Below, piece after piece: positions 16,047 to 24,526 of a stretch of DNA of 64,000 bases. The notes beneath the pieces were generated by a model. The model was not told where the DNA came from, ran no database searches, and saw only the letters and a list, made by a program, of their open reading frames with translations. The DNA is from Streptomyces sp. Edi4 (GTDB lineage Bacteria > Actinomycetota > Actinomycetes > Streptomycetales > Streptomycetaceae): NCBI RefSeq assembly GCF_040253615.1, contig NZ_JBEJGY010000004.1, positions 7,564,001-7,628,000 of the forward strand, given 5' to 3'. Position numbers and translations under genes: made by a program. Position 1 is the first letter of the stretch. Every line of letters starts with the position of its first letter.

Positions 16047-17885
16047 TCATCCTGATGCGGTGGACGGTGTGGACGGTGTGGACGGTGTGGACGGTGTGGA
16101 CGGTGTGGACGGTGTGGACGGTGCGGGCGGGGCAGAGGGGGCACAGGGGGCAGAAGAGGCCGGGAGGCACGCCCTGATCTCGGGGTGCGCGTCGACGTAC
16201 AGCGGATCGACGCGTCCCGCCAACAGGTCCTCGCGCGTCCGCGCGCGCTGGATCTTTCCGCTGGTGGTGCGGGGAACGGTGTTGCGCGCCACCAGAAAGA
16301 GGCTCACCGGTGCGCCGGCCGCGGCCTTCACGCTCTTTTTGACGCGAGCGCCCAGCTCGGCGTAAGAGAGTCCGTCGAGTTTCTTCGCGTCGGCCTCCTG
16401 GACCAGTACGACGTGCTCGCGTCCGGTGTCGACCCCGAAGGCCGCCGCCGCCCCGGTGGCCGCGTGCGCGTCCCGGCCGGCCTCCTCGATGTCCTGGGGG
16501 TACAGATTGCGCCCGTTCAAGATGATCATTTCCTTGAGGCGTCCGGTGACGAAGAGTTCGTCCTCCAGGAGGAACCCCAGATCGCCGGTGCGCAGGAAGG
16601 GCCCCGTGCCGTCGTCCAGGCGAGCCCCGAAGGTGTCGCGCGTCGCTGTTTCCTGCCGCCAGTAGCCCTGGGCGACGCTCGGCCCCGCCACCCAGATCTC
16701 GCCGACGCGACCGGCCGGAAGCTGCGTACGGGAGCCGGGATCCACGATCCGCAGATCCGCCCCGACGGGACGGCCGCTGGACGCCAACTCGACTCCTGGC
16801 GCGCCGAGTTGGGCGAGGACGGCCTCATGGCGTTCCAGGGCCGCCGGGTCGAGGCGCCGCACGCAGGGACCCAGGCCGCGCGGGCTTCCGGCCACCAGGA
16901 CGGTCGACTCTGCCATGCCGTAGGCGGGTGCCCAGGCGCGCGGCGCGAAACCGATGGGACCGAGCCGGTCGACCACCTTGCGCAGCGTGGAGACACGGAC
17001 CGGTTCCGCGCCGTTGAGGGCCCATTGCAGACAGGAGATGTCGAGTTTCTTGAGGTCTTCGTCCCGCGTGCCGCGCAGCAGCCACTCGTAGGCGAAGTTG
17101 GGGGCCATCGTGAAGGCGGCCCGGTACTTGTCGATCATCCGCAGCCAGATCAGGGGCCGGGCGACGAAGGTGATGGGGGAGGTGAAAACCATGTTGCCCC
17201 CTGCGTAGACGGGTTGCAGGAGCTGACCGACCAGACCCATGTCGTGGTAGTGCGGCAGCCAGCCGGCCCCGGATCCCGACTCCGGCGAGCGGATGACGGT
17301 GTTGATCGCGGCGGAGTTGTGCAGGAGGTTCCCGTGCGAGACGACCACTCCGCGCGGTTCGCCGGTGGAACCCGAGGTGTACTGCACATAGGCCGTGGTC
17401 CCCTCGTCCACGGCCGGCGGGACCCAGGCGTCACCGGAGGGGAGCTGCGCGGTGTCGGTGGCCAGGCACTCCACCGTGCCGGCCCGGCCGACCGTCCCCA
17501 GCCAGAGCCGCAACGCGTCCACATGCGCCGAGTCGGTGAGGATCAGCCGGGCGCCGGTGTCCTGGATGATCTTCTCCGCCCGTTCGAGCGCCCGTGGATC
17601 GGTGGCCGGCAGCGGGGACGGGACCGCGATGGAGCGCGCGTACAGGCAGCCGAAGAAGGCGCTCAGGAACGGCAGGCCCGCCGGGTAGAGGAGGAGCACC
17701 GCCTGGTCGGTCACGCCCTCCTCACCCAGGCGCAGCGCGAGGGAGCGCGCCCGGCGGTCCAGCTCGGCGAAGGTGATCCGCCCGGTCTCCACCATCGCGT
17801 CCCCCCGGTGGTCCACGAACGCGAACCACCGCTTGTCGCCGAGCCGTTCAGCCTGTTCCCGCAGGCAGTGCGCGAAGGAGCTCAT
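16047..17885 (-). CDS. Fatty acyl-AMP ligase (FAAL)
   Basis: A 612-residue adenylate-forming enzyme. It has the P-loop YTSGSTGEPRGVVVSHGN (A3), the FAAL hallmark GWLPHYHDMGLVG, AYGMAEST (A5), LRTGDLGFL (A7) and GRLKEMIILNGRNLYPQDIE (A8 and following), which is the normal order. FAALs activate a fatty acid as acyl-AMP and pass it to an acyl carrier protein instead of CoA. The overlap of its ATG with the stop of the upstream carrier gene (ATGA) makes that carrier the likely acceptor. The C-terminus carries a low-complexity (Ser-Thr-Pro)n tail encoded by a 9-bp tandem repeat. It is the entry point of the lipid pathway. Confidence 0.94.
   Translation of the reverse strand: MSSFAHCLREQAERLGDKRWFAFVDHRGDAMVETGRITFAELDRRARSLALRLGEEGVTDQAVLLLYPAGLPFLSAFFGCLYARSIAVPSPLPATDPRALERAEKIIQDTGARLILTDSAHVDALRLWLGTVGRAGTVECLATDTAQLPSGDAWVPPAVDEGTTAYVQYTSGSTGEPRGVVVSHGNLLHNSAAINTVIRSPESGSGAGWLPHYHDMGLVGQLLQPVYAGGNMVFTSPITFVARPLIWLRMIDKYRAAFTMAPNFAYEWLLRGTRDEDLKKLDISCLQWALNGAEPVRVSTLRKVVDRLGPIGFAPRAWAPAYGMAESTVLVAGSPRGLGPCVRRLDPAALERHEAVLAQLGAPGVELASSGRPVGADLRIVDPGSRTQLPAGRVGEIWVAGPSVAQGYWRQETATRDTFGARLDDGTGPFLRTGDLGFLLEDELFVTGRLKEMIILNGRNLYPQDIEEAGRDAHAATGAAAAFGVDTGREHVVLVQEADAKKLDGLSYAELGARVKKSVKAAAGAPVSLFLVARNTVPRTTSGKIQRARTREDLLAGRVDPLYVDAHPEIRACLPASSAPCAPSAPPAPSTPSTPSTPSTPSTPSTPSTASG
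16060..16122. repeat. Seven exact copies of a 9-bp repeat inside the FAAL 3' end
   Basis: GTGGACGGT is repeated seven times without a mismatch. Read on the minus strand in frame it gives alternating Thr-Pro-Ser. The unit is a multiple of three, so copy-number change would lengthen or shorten the tail without a frameshift. Confidence 0.95.
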
Positions 17886-18196
17886 GCGCCCCAACCCCCC
17901 GTCCCGGCCCCGAGCCCGGGCGCCGCCGGAGCGCTTGGTACGTCGCGCCCGGCGGACCGCAGCGCCCGCTCGATGTACGTCACCGCCTCGGCCACCGTCC
18001 GCAGCTCCCAGGCGTCCTCGTCGCTGATGGTGACGCCGAACCTGTCCTCGGCGGCCACGACGACCTGCACCATGCGCAGGGAGTCGAGCTCCAGGTCGGC
18101 CACGAACGCGGCACTCTCGCCGACCCGTTCGGCCGGTGTGTCCGTGACGTCCTGGAGGATGGCGCTCAGTTCTCGAACGATGTCCTGCCTGGCCAT
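17882..18196 (-). CDS. Acyl carrier protein 2 (partner of the FAAL)
   Basis: A 104-residue carrier protein with the phosphopantetheine Ser39 in DLELDSLRMVQVV and an Ala/Gly/Pro-rich tail. ATG 18196 is preceded by GGGAGGG; the longer in-frame extension upstream lacks a signal. It is translationally coupled to the FAAL and lies 87 bp after the ALDH-P450 fusion. It probably carries the activated fatty acyl chain that the fusion enzyme works on. Confidence 0.92.
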   Translation of the reverse strand: MARQDIVRELSAILQDVTDTPAERVGESAAFVADLELDSLRMVQVVVAAEDRFGVTISDEDAWELRTVAEAVTYIERALRSAGRDVPSAPAAPGLGAGTGGWGA

Positions 18197-18282
18197 GGCT
18201 GGCCCTCCCTTCTGCGTCCGTCGGGCACCCGCTCCCCGCGCTCCTGGTGAGTGAAGGAAGCGAGTGCCGCTTCTCGCGGGTA

Positions 18283-21231
18283 TCACTGGGGGCGGACGGC
18301 GTCCGGGCTCCAGGCCACCGGCAGGGCCTCAAGACCCCGCTCGAACTGGCCCGGGCGCCAGCGCACTTCCCCCGCAAGGCGCAGGTCGGGCAGTCGCCGC
18401 AGCAGTGTCCCGATCGCCGTCTCGGCGGTCAGCCTGCCGATCTGCGCACCCAGGCAGTAGTGCACCCCGTGTCCGTACGCCAGATGCGGGTTGGGGGTGC
18501 GCCGGAAGTCCAGCTCGTCCGGGTCGGTGAAGCGGGCCGCGTCGCGGTTGGCCGAGCCCAGGGAGACGATCAGTGATTCGTTGGCGGGGACGGTCACCCC
18601 GCTGAACTCCACCGGCTCCAGCGTGCCGCGCCAACTGGTGAACGTCAGCGGGCTGTTGTACCGCAGCAGTTCGTCCGTCGCGCTGGGGAGCAGTTCGGGT
18701 TCGGCCCGCAGCAGCTCCATCTCCCGGGGGTGGGTGAGCAGCGTGTGCATGCTGTTCCCGATGCTGTTGATGCTGGGGTCCTGCCCCGCCACCAGCATCA
18801 GCAAGAACATGCCCTGCAACTCGTCCTCGGTGATGAGCCGTTCCTCGTCGCAGGCCCGTACGAGCAGGGAGAGCAGATCATCGCCCGGCTGCCGGCGCTT
18901 CTCGGCGAGGATGGCACCCATCATGTCGTCGGCCTGGTAGGTCAGCGCCCGGAAATAGGGCACCGTGGTGTTCCAGTCGACCAGGCGCCAGGTCAGGGCG
19001 CGCAGGAGCGGCAGGTCGGGGGCGGGGGCGCCGAGGACGGAGAACAGGACGTGCGCGCCCAGCGGGTAGGCGACCTCGGCCATGAGGTCCCCGTGGCCGC
19101 GAGCGGCCATCCGGTCGACGCGCTCGTTGGCGATCTCGGTGATCCGGGTGTGCCATTCCTTCTGTCGCTGCGGGGTGAACAGCGGGGCCATCAGATGGCG
19201 CAGTTCGCCGTGGCGCGGGTCGTCGGTGTCCAGCAGATGCGTGAACAGCCGCTCACGCAGTTCCGCCGGCCATTCGCCGCCCCACAGGATCCCGGCCGGA
19301 GTGCGCTTGCTGTCGCAGCTGACGCGCTTGTCCCGGTGGGCCGTGCGTACGTCGTCGTACCGGGTCAGGAGCCATCCGACGCCGTCCGGTGTGACGATTT
19401 GGCTCACCGGGCGGTTCTCACGCAGCCACTTGAGCGTGGGGTGCGGGTCCTGCTGGAAGCGCGGGGTGAAGGGGGCGGGCAGGCCACCGGGCAGATCCTC
19501 CGGCGGCCATCCCCGCGGGTGGGTCTCCTTGCCGCGAACCGGCGGCGGAACCCGCAGCGGAAGGGAGACGCCGTTGACCGTCCGCTCGACGGCTTCGCTC
19601 AGCATCCCGCGCGGCGAGGCCCCCCTGGCGACCGAGACCGTCTGGAGATGGCTGGTGCGCAGCATCGGATAGTTCGCCTCGCCGAACGGGCCACCGCTGA
19701 GACCGGTGCCGCCGTGGTTGGACAGGTACGGCCCCGACAGCAGATGTGAATCGTTCACCCGCAACTGGCCATAAGCCGCGGTGCGCCCAAGGAACTCCGC
19801 GACGACGTGCTCGTCGCGCGCCCACAACGAGCAGCGCAGTCCGTACGCGTTCGCCCCGGCGAAGTCCAGGACGGCGTCCAGGAGCGGCGCGTCGTCCTCG
19901 GCTGCGGGAACCACCACGGTCAGCAGCGGGAAGAACGTCTCCTGGCTGACGGCGCGCAGCCGGCGCGCCCGGGCCAGGCCGTCCACGCGCGCCACGGCGG
20001 GCTCCAGGAAGATGCCGGTGTCCCGCTCCCGACCGTCCACGTCCAGGTGCCGTCCTCCCGTGAGGACCTGGGCGCCGTGCGCGCGGGCGTCGGCCAACGC
20101 GGCGTCGTAGCCCGCCGCGTTGGGCGTCGGGACCAAAACGACCTCAGGGTCCTCCGGGTAGCCGGGACGCAGCGTCTGCGCCACCTTCACCAGCCTGGCC
20201 AGGAGTTCGTCGGCGATCGCGGGATGGGCGACCACGACGTTGGGGGCACAGCAGATCTGGCCGGCCGCGTAGAAGGACTCGGTGATCGCTTCCGTGGCGT
20301 GGTCGAGGTCGGCGTCGTCCCAGACCACGACCACATCGTTGCCGGCCAGTTCGAGTACCGGCTTCTTGCCGCGTTCCAGACAGTCACGCTGAAGCCGCAG
20401 GCCGCGCGTGCTGTCGCCGAAATAGAAGATGTCGTCCACGTACGGGCTGGCCAGCCAGGCGGAGAGCGTCGTGCCCGGGTCCGCGCACAGCGCCGAAAGC
20501 ACTCCCGGTGGCGCACCCAGCTCCGCGAGGACCGGAGCGGCCACCCGCTGCACGAGATGCATCGCCGCCAGCGGTGCCTGCCGCGACAGCCGGACGACCA
20601 GGCTGTTGCCCGCGATCAGTGCCTGGAGGGCGACACCCACGCTGAGCAGGGGAGTGTTCTGCGGGGGCTGCACGCAGACCACGCCGTCGGGCCGGCGGCG
20701 CAGCGCGAGGGCACGGTCGCCGTCCTGTACTTCGGTGAGCATCTGGGCGGCGCACCAGCCCGTGGTCTGGGGTCCGAAGAACGCGAGGAGGTTGGAGACC
20801 TCCGACACGGCCAGGCGCCGCGGGTGCCCTTCGCCGACAAGCAGCTCGATCAGCTGCGGCACGTGCTCCTCGACCGCCCGCCGGAACGATTCGGCGAACC
20901 GCAGACGCCGGTCGAACGGCACCGCGGCCCAGGGGACGGCCGCTTCCGCGGCGGCCCGCAGCGCGGCCCGCGTCAGCTCGGGTCCCGCCAGCGCGCACCG
21001 GCCCAGAACGATCTCCGGGTACTCACTGGGCGACATCTTTCCCTGGTCGAGCGACCGCTTGTACGCGGTGGCCCCCAGCGGGTCATCGATCAACGCGGCG
21101 GCACGAACGGTGTACGCCCAGTCCGCCTCGCCCTCCACCTCCCTGCCCCCTACGAAAGAGGCGAAGCTGAGGGTGGGTGTGGCCGGCACCGGGTCCGTGG
21201 GCAGGACTGTGCGATCTTCCGAGATCGTCAT
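18283..21231 (-). CDS. Aldehyde dehydrogenase / acyl reductase - cytochrome P450 fusion protein
   Basis: A 982-residue single frame with no stop between two enzymes. Residues about 30-540 form an aldehyde-dehydrogenase fold with Glu294 in LELAGND and the catalytic Cys327 in AGQICCAP. Residues about 575-982 form a class-I bacterial P450 with the ELLRYNSPL (ExxR) helix, the I-helix LVAGQDPSIN (Pro where Thr is usual) and the heme ligand Cys926 in HLAYGHGVHYCLG. ATG 21231 follows AAGGTGG. The first domain could reduce a carrier-bound acyl group to the aldehyde (LuxC-like) or oxidise an aldehyde; the second could hydroxylate or deformylate it. It is the first gene of the operon. Redox partners are not in the window. 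Confidence 0.92.
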   Translation of the reverse strand: MTISEDRTVLPTDPVPATPTLSFASFVGGREVEGEADWAYTVRAAALIDDPLGATAYKRSLDQGKMSPSEYPEIVLGRCALAGPELTRAALRAAAEAAVPWAAVPFDRRLRFAESFRRAVEEHVPQLIELLVGEGHPRRLAVSEVSNLLAFFGPQTTGWCAAQMLTEVQDGDRALALRRRPDGVVCVQPPQNTPLLSVGVALQALIAGNSLVVRLSRQAPLAAMHLVQRVAAPVLAELGAPPGVLSALCADPGTTLSAWLASPYVDDIFYFGDSTRGLRLQRDCLERGKKPVLELAGNDVVVVWDDADLDHATEAITESFYAAGQICCAPNVVVAHPAIADELLARLVKVAQTLRPGYPEDPEVVLVPTPNAAGYDAALADARAHGAQVLTGGRHLDVDGRERDTGIFLEPAVARVDGLARARRLRAVSQETFFPLLTVVVPAAEDDAPLLDAVLDFAGANAYGLRCSLWARDEHVVAEFLGRTAAYGQLRVNDSHLLSGPYLSNHGGTGLSGGPFGEANYPMLRTSHLQTVSVARGASPRGMLSEAVERTVNGVSLPLRVPPPVRGKETHPRGWPPEDLPGGLPAPFTPRFQQDPHPTLKWLRENRPVSQIVTPDGVGWLLTRYDDVRTAHRDKRVSCDSKRTPAGILWGGEWPAELRERLFTHLLDTDDPRHGELRHLMAPLFTPQRQKEWHTRITEIANERVDRMAARGHGDLMAEVAYPLGAHVLFSVLGAPAPDLPLLRALTWRLVDWNTTVPYFRALTYQADDMMGAILAEKRRQPGDDLLSLLVRACDEERLITEDELQGMFLLMLVAGQDPSINSIGNSMHTLLTHPREMELLRAEPELLPSATDELLRYNSPLTFTSWRGTLEPVEFSGVTVPANESLIVSLGSANRDAARFTDPDELDFRRTPNPHLAYGHGVHYCLGAQIGRLTAETAIGTLLRRLPDLRLAGEVRWRPGQFERGLEALPVAWSPDAVRPQ

Positions 21232-22153
21232 GCGATACCACCTTCGGGTTCAGCCGCGGATTTCCTCGAGGGGAGGCGCGGGGCTCGGCAGAAAGCCGGA
21301 AGGAGAAGGCGAGCGGCGATGGCACGACGCACGCTCGCAGAGAAAACCTAGGGCGTCACTCAAGCGGAACGGAAGGCAGGCATCCGCCATCCCGGCATTT
21401 CGCGACAAGGCGCAAGGTCATCGTGCTCGGATTCGCAGGTGGCACGTGTGTTCCGTTGCCGGGATATCGAACAAGCGCGCTGAAGGTGTGGGGCGAGCGT
21501 GACCGGCAGGTCTCAACGGGGTGACGCGAAACACCGTCCCACTGTCCGGAAATGACATGCAGGAAATCGAGTTCCGGAATTCGCCCGTCAGGCGCTCGGA
21601 CCGTTGGCGTGCAGTGCCGACTCCGCCATGACCTGCGCGTTGACCAGGCAGCAAGGCCTCGATTCGGGGGCGCTCCCACCTTCCCCGGGCTGCTGGGCAA
21701 AGCATTTGGGGCGCATGTCTGGGTCGACGGTATTCCCCCGCGCGTTTCCCGGCGCATTCAGAATCGTGAAGTGCGCCGGGGGCGTTTTCGATACGTTCTC
21801 CGTCTCCTAGGAATCCGTATGCGTGCGCGCCCATTTGTGCGCCCCCTCCTGACGTCATGCCCGAGCGGCGGCGTGGGACATTCATGGCCGCGCGTTCCTG
21901 AAGGGTCACGGGTGCCAAAGGGCTTCTGCGACAACTGGGGCGGCTCGTGGGCCTCCCCGGCGGCGTGACGGATCCGGCCGCGCTCCGTTCTTCGCGGCGC
22001 ACGGGCGCACACGACGACGTATACCGGCGCGCAGTTGGGCCGGGTCTTTCGGGGCACACGGGAGGGGTACCGGCCCCCGTGGGGACCCCGTAAGTGCCCC
22101 GGTAGGAACCCCCGTAGGAACCCGTAGGAACCCCGTAGGGACAAGGAGAACCA
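21232..22153. other. Long intergenic region, no convincing gene
   Basis: This 920-bp space separates the lipid operon from the divergent anti-sigma-type ATPase gene. It is less G/C-rich than its surroundings, and the frames that cross it show no domain, codon bias or ribosome binding site. The leader and promoter of the lipid operon should lie in 21232-21500. Toward the right end, copies of GTAGGAACCC occur. Confidence 0.6.
22079..22142. repeat. Short direct repeats of GTAGGAACCC before the anti-sigma-type gene
   Basis: Three close copies of CGTAGGAACCC-like sequence, preceded by related GGGGACCCCGTAAG and followed by CCGTAGGGAC, run right up to the ribosome binding site of the gene at 22154. 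They could be regulator sites or leader structure. Confidence 0.6.
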
Positions 22154-22591
22154 GTGGCGAAGGACTCATCACTCAAAGCCGTGGGGTGGGCGCGCTCCCT
22201 GCCGCTGAACAGTGGCGTCAAAGAGGCCAGGGACTGGACGCGGGCCCATCTGGCGACGCTCGACTGGGCCCAGCGGGCGCCGGAGGTCGTGGACGCGGTG
22301 CTCCTGACCGTGTCCGAGCTGGTCACCAACGCCCACGTACACGCCCACAGCGCAGCGCAGTTGATCCTCACCTGGGACGAGGAGTGTCTGCACGTGACCG
22401 TGCACGACTCCTCGCCGCAACTGCCCGAGCAGCGCGCCCCGGACGCCGAGGCGCCGGGAGGGCGTGGCCTGGTGCTGATCGACGCCCTCTCGCACGAGTG
22501 GCACGCCTATCCCTGTCCACGCGGCAAGAACGTGACAGCGTGCTTCCAGCCGTCGGCCCCGGCCGACACCGAGGTGACCGGGGCCGGTTGA
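22154..22591 (+). CDS. RsbW-like ATP-binding protein (anti-sigma factor type, HATPase_c_2)
   Basis: A 145-residue Streptomyces-type GHKL ATPase. The N-box reads LLTVSELVTNAHVHAH (with ELVTNA), and a later GGRGLVLIDALSHEW provides the G1-like glycine box. These proteins bind ATP and either phosphorylate anti-anti-sigma factors or sequester sigma factors. Streptomyces carry dozens of orphans. The GTG at 22154 has AAGGAGAA at good spacing. No partner anti-anti-sigma gene lies nearby. Confidence 0.9.
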   Translation: MAKDSSLKAVGWARSLPLNSGVKEARDWTRAHLATLDWAQRAPEVVDAVLLTVSELVTNAHVHAHSAAQLILTWDEECLHVTVHDSSPQLPEQRAPDAEAPGGRGLVLIDALSHEWHAYPCPRGKNVTACFQPSAPADTEVTGAG

Positions 22592-22665
22592 GGCCCGGGC
22601 GGTCTCGCGTCCGCCCGTCGGCCGGTTCACGGGGAGACGGACACCGGCCCGGTACGGGCCCTCGC

Positions 22666-23667
22666 TCAGGCGCCGTCCCGAAGCTCCAGCTCCGCCCCGA
22701 TCTCCACCGGGTGGTCCCAGGGCAGACCCGCGACGCCCACGGCGACGCGGACGTGGCTGCCGATGTCCGTGCCGAAGAGGTCCACGATCAGCTGTGAGGC
22801 CGGGTTGAACACCGCGGGGAAGTCCGTGAAGTCGCTGGTGCCTCCGGCGTACGGTCCTCACGGACCTGAAGGGCGCGGACCGCTCCCACCGCGAACGCGT
22901 CCACCAGCGCGCACACCGCGTCGATCCCGGGGTGTGCCGCGAGCAGCGCCGTGCGGCGTTCGTACGCCTCCCGCTCGCCCCCGTCTCCGGCCACGCTGCG
23001 ACGATGGGATTCCAGCCCTGCTCGGCCGCCATCCGTTCGTACGCGGCCCGGGCATCGACCGACGAATGCCGCGCGCCCGACCCCACGATGAGCGCCGGAT
23101 GTCCGGCCCCCTGCTCCCGCAGGTGCGTCAGGAGCACGGTCGCCACCCGGTCTCCCCACAGACCCACGTACGGTGCCTCGTCGTCGGCCGCGACCGGCCG
23201 GCCGAGCGTGACGTACGGCAGTCCGCGCCCGCGCAGTTGCGCGATGGCCGCGTCGTCGATGTCGGGCTCGACCACCATGGCCCCGTCGACGTCCAGGGAG
23301 TGGAGCGCGGACCCGGACCGCACCGGCGGCACGAGCACCAGCGCGTAGTCGTGGACGAGCGCTCTCTCGGCGGCGACCGCCACCTCCATGTAGAAGCCGA
23401 GCCGGGGGGCCCGCCGGCCACCGCGAACGGCATGGACGACACGAGCGCGATGGCCTTCGCCTGGCCGGTACGCAGCCGCTGCGCGCGCAAGTTGGGCCGG
23501 TAGCCGAGTTCGAGCGCGATCCGCTTGACCCGCTCCCGGGTCCGGGGGTCCACCTTGCCGAGGCCGTTGAGCGCGTGCGACACCGTCGTACGCGACACCT
23601 CGGCGGCGCGCGCGACATCGGCGATCGTCGGCGGCTTGGCACGGGAGGGGGAACCGGAGGCGGGCAT
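22666..23667 (-). pseudogene. Decayed LacI-family regulator fused by deletion to the 3' end of a RidA-like gene
   Basis: From ATG 23667 a normal LacI helix-turn-helix begins (TIADVARAAEVSRTTVSHAL). The ligand-binding domain then continues only after two frame changes, near 23404-23410 and near 22977-22982, both in runs of G/C. At about 22855 the LacI sequence stops mid-domain. The frame after it encodes the last ~60 residues of a RidA/YjgF-like protein (ASQLIVDLFGTDIG, VAVGVAGLPWDHPVEIGAEL) ending at 22666. So a deletion removed the LacI C-terminus and the RidA N-terminus. The frameshifts alone could be sequencing error; the deletion could not. Confidence 0.8.
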
Positions 23668-23863
23668 CTGCGCCAGCACTCCTCTGCTTGGACGGCGAAC
23701 GGACCTGGCCCCATCTTCGCCGACACCCCATGAGCGGGGACAGGCGGCCACGCGACGGCCCGACCGGGCGCCTGCCGCGCCCGGATGCCCCGGACCCCAC
23801 CGGCCCGTACTCGCGCGGCGCCGCACCGCGCCGACGGGCGGCGCTACCGCGCGCGGCCGTGGC

Positions 23864-24346
23864 TCAGTCGCGCTGCGCGCCGCCGCGGCTTCGGGCAAGG
23901 AGCTGCGCCTCGATGCGCCGGAGAACGACGATCATGTCGTCCGCCTCGGCACCGTCGGGAACGGCCTCGGCCAGGAGGCCGCCCCAGACGTCCTCGAGGC
24001 GGCGCAGATTCTCACCGGCTTTCGGCGTCGGATACAGGCGTACGCGTCGCGCGTCATCGGGATCGGATTCCCTGCGCACCAGTCCCTTCTCCTCCAACTT
24101 GCGCAGGGCGCGGCTGAAGTTGCTGGAGATGAGCCGGGTGGCCTCCGCCGCCTGGCCGGCGGTGGCGCCCGGCTGGTGGTCGACGAAGCGCATGACCGCC
24201 GCTTCGAGCGGTGTCCACGCCTCCGCCGGGTCCGACTTGGCGGCATGGATGTGCCGGCCGATCGCCAGGATCAGGTCGGCCAGCTCGAACAGTCTGGCCT
24301 TCTGCTTCTCGTCCACGTCCTGCTTCTCGTCCTGCTTCTTGTCCAC
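23864..24346 (-). CDS. MarR-family transcriptional regulator
   Basis: A 160-residue winged-helix protein. After a charged N-terminus (VDKKQDEKQDVDEKQK, encoded by an imperfect repeat) comes a dimerisation helix, then the recognition region AGQAAEATRLISSNFSRALRKL and the wing with SDPDDARRVRLYPT, the MarR signature. The GTG at 24346 follows GAGGAC closely; a later in-frame GTG is possible. It is divergent from the amidohydrolase gene, with an inverted repeat between them that it probably binds, so it likely represses the amidohydrolase-SDR pair and itself. Confidence 0.88.
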   Translation of the reverse strand: MDKKQDEKQDVDEKQKARLFELADLILAIGRHIHAAKSDPAEAWTPLEAAVMRFVDHQPGATAGQAAEATRLISSNFSRALRKLEEKGLVRRESDPDDARRVRLYPTPKAGENLRRLEDVWGGLLAEAVPDGAEADDMIVVLRRIEAQLLARSRGGAQRD

Positions 24347-24360
24347 GTCCTCAGTGTAAT

Positions 24361-24414
24361 TTACCTGTCGCGGGATAGCTATCATTTGACAGGTAACTGC
24401 GTCTCGCCTAGCTT
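24361..24414 (+). promoter_or_regulatory. Promoter with MarR-type operator for the amidohydrolase-SDR pair
   Basis: A perfect -35 (TTGACA, 24386-24391) and a -10-like TAGCTT (24409-24414) are separated by 17 bp. The exact inverted repeat TTACCTGTC (24361-24369) / GACAGGTAA (24388-24396) has its right arm on the -35 box. This is the expected geometry of a repressor site in the divergent MarR intergenic region. Confidence 0.75.
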
Positions 24415-24526
24415 CGCCGGGGTACGGAACGAAGCGACCGAGCGGTCGCCGCCGGCCGCCCCAGCCCGGCCGCCCCAGCCCTGTCGCGCCAGGCCGTGCG
24501 TTCACTCCACCCAAGGAAGGCCGCCC

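Noticed and set aside
16060..16122. The tandem repeats, considered as possible CRISPR arrays (also at 5104, 32386, 32712 and 42621)
   Set aside because: The units are 8-30 bp, directly adjacent with no unique spacers, and there are no cas genes.
21418..22371. A 317-codon minus-strand frame across the intergenic region and into the anti-sigma-type gene
   Set aside because: It overlaps the well-supported ATPase gene in antisense, has no domain and reads mixed composition with many Cys and Ser residues unlike neighbours.
22970..23410. The two LacI frameshifts as programmed frameshifting
   Set aside because: Both lie in plain G/C runs with no slippery heptamer or downstream structure, and the gene is also truncated by a deletion. 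Decay or sequencing error is simpler.
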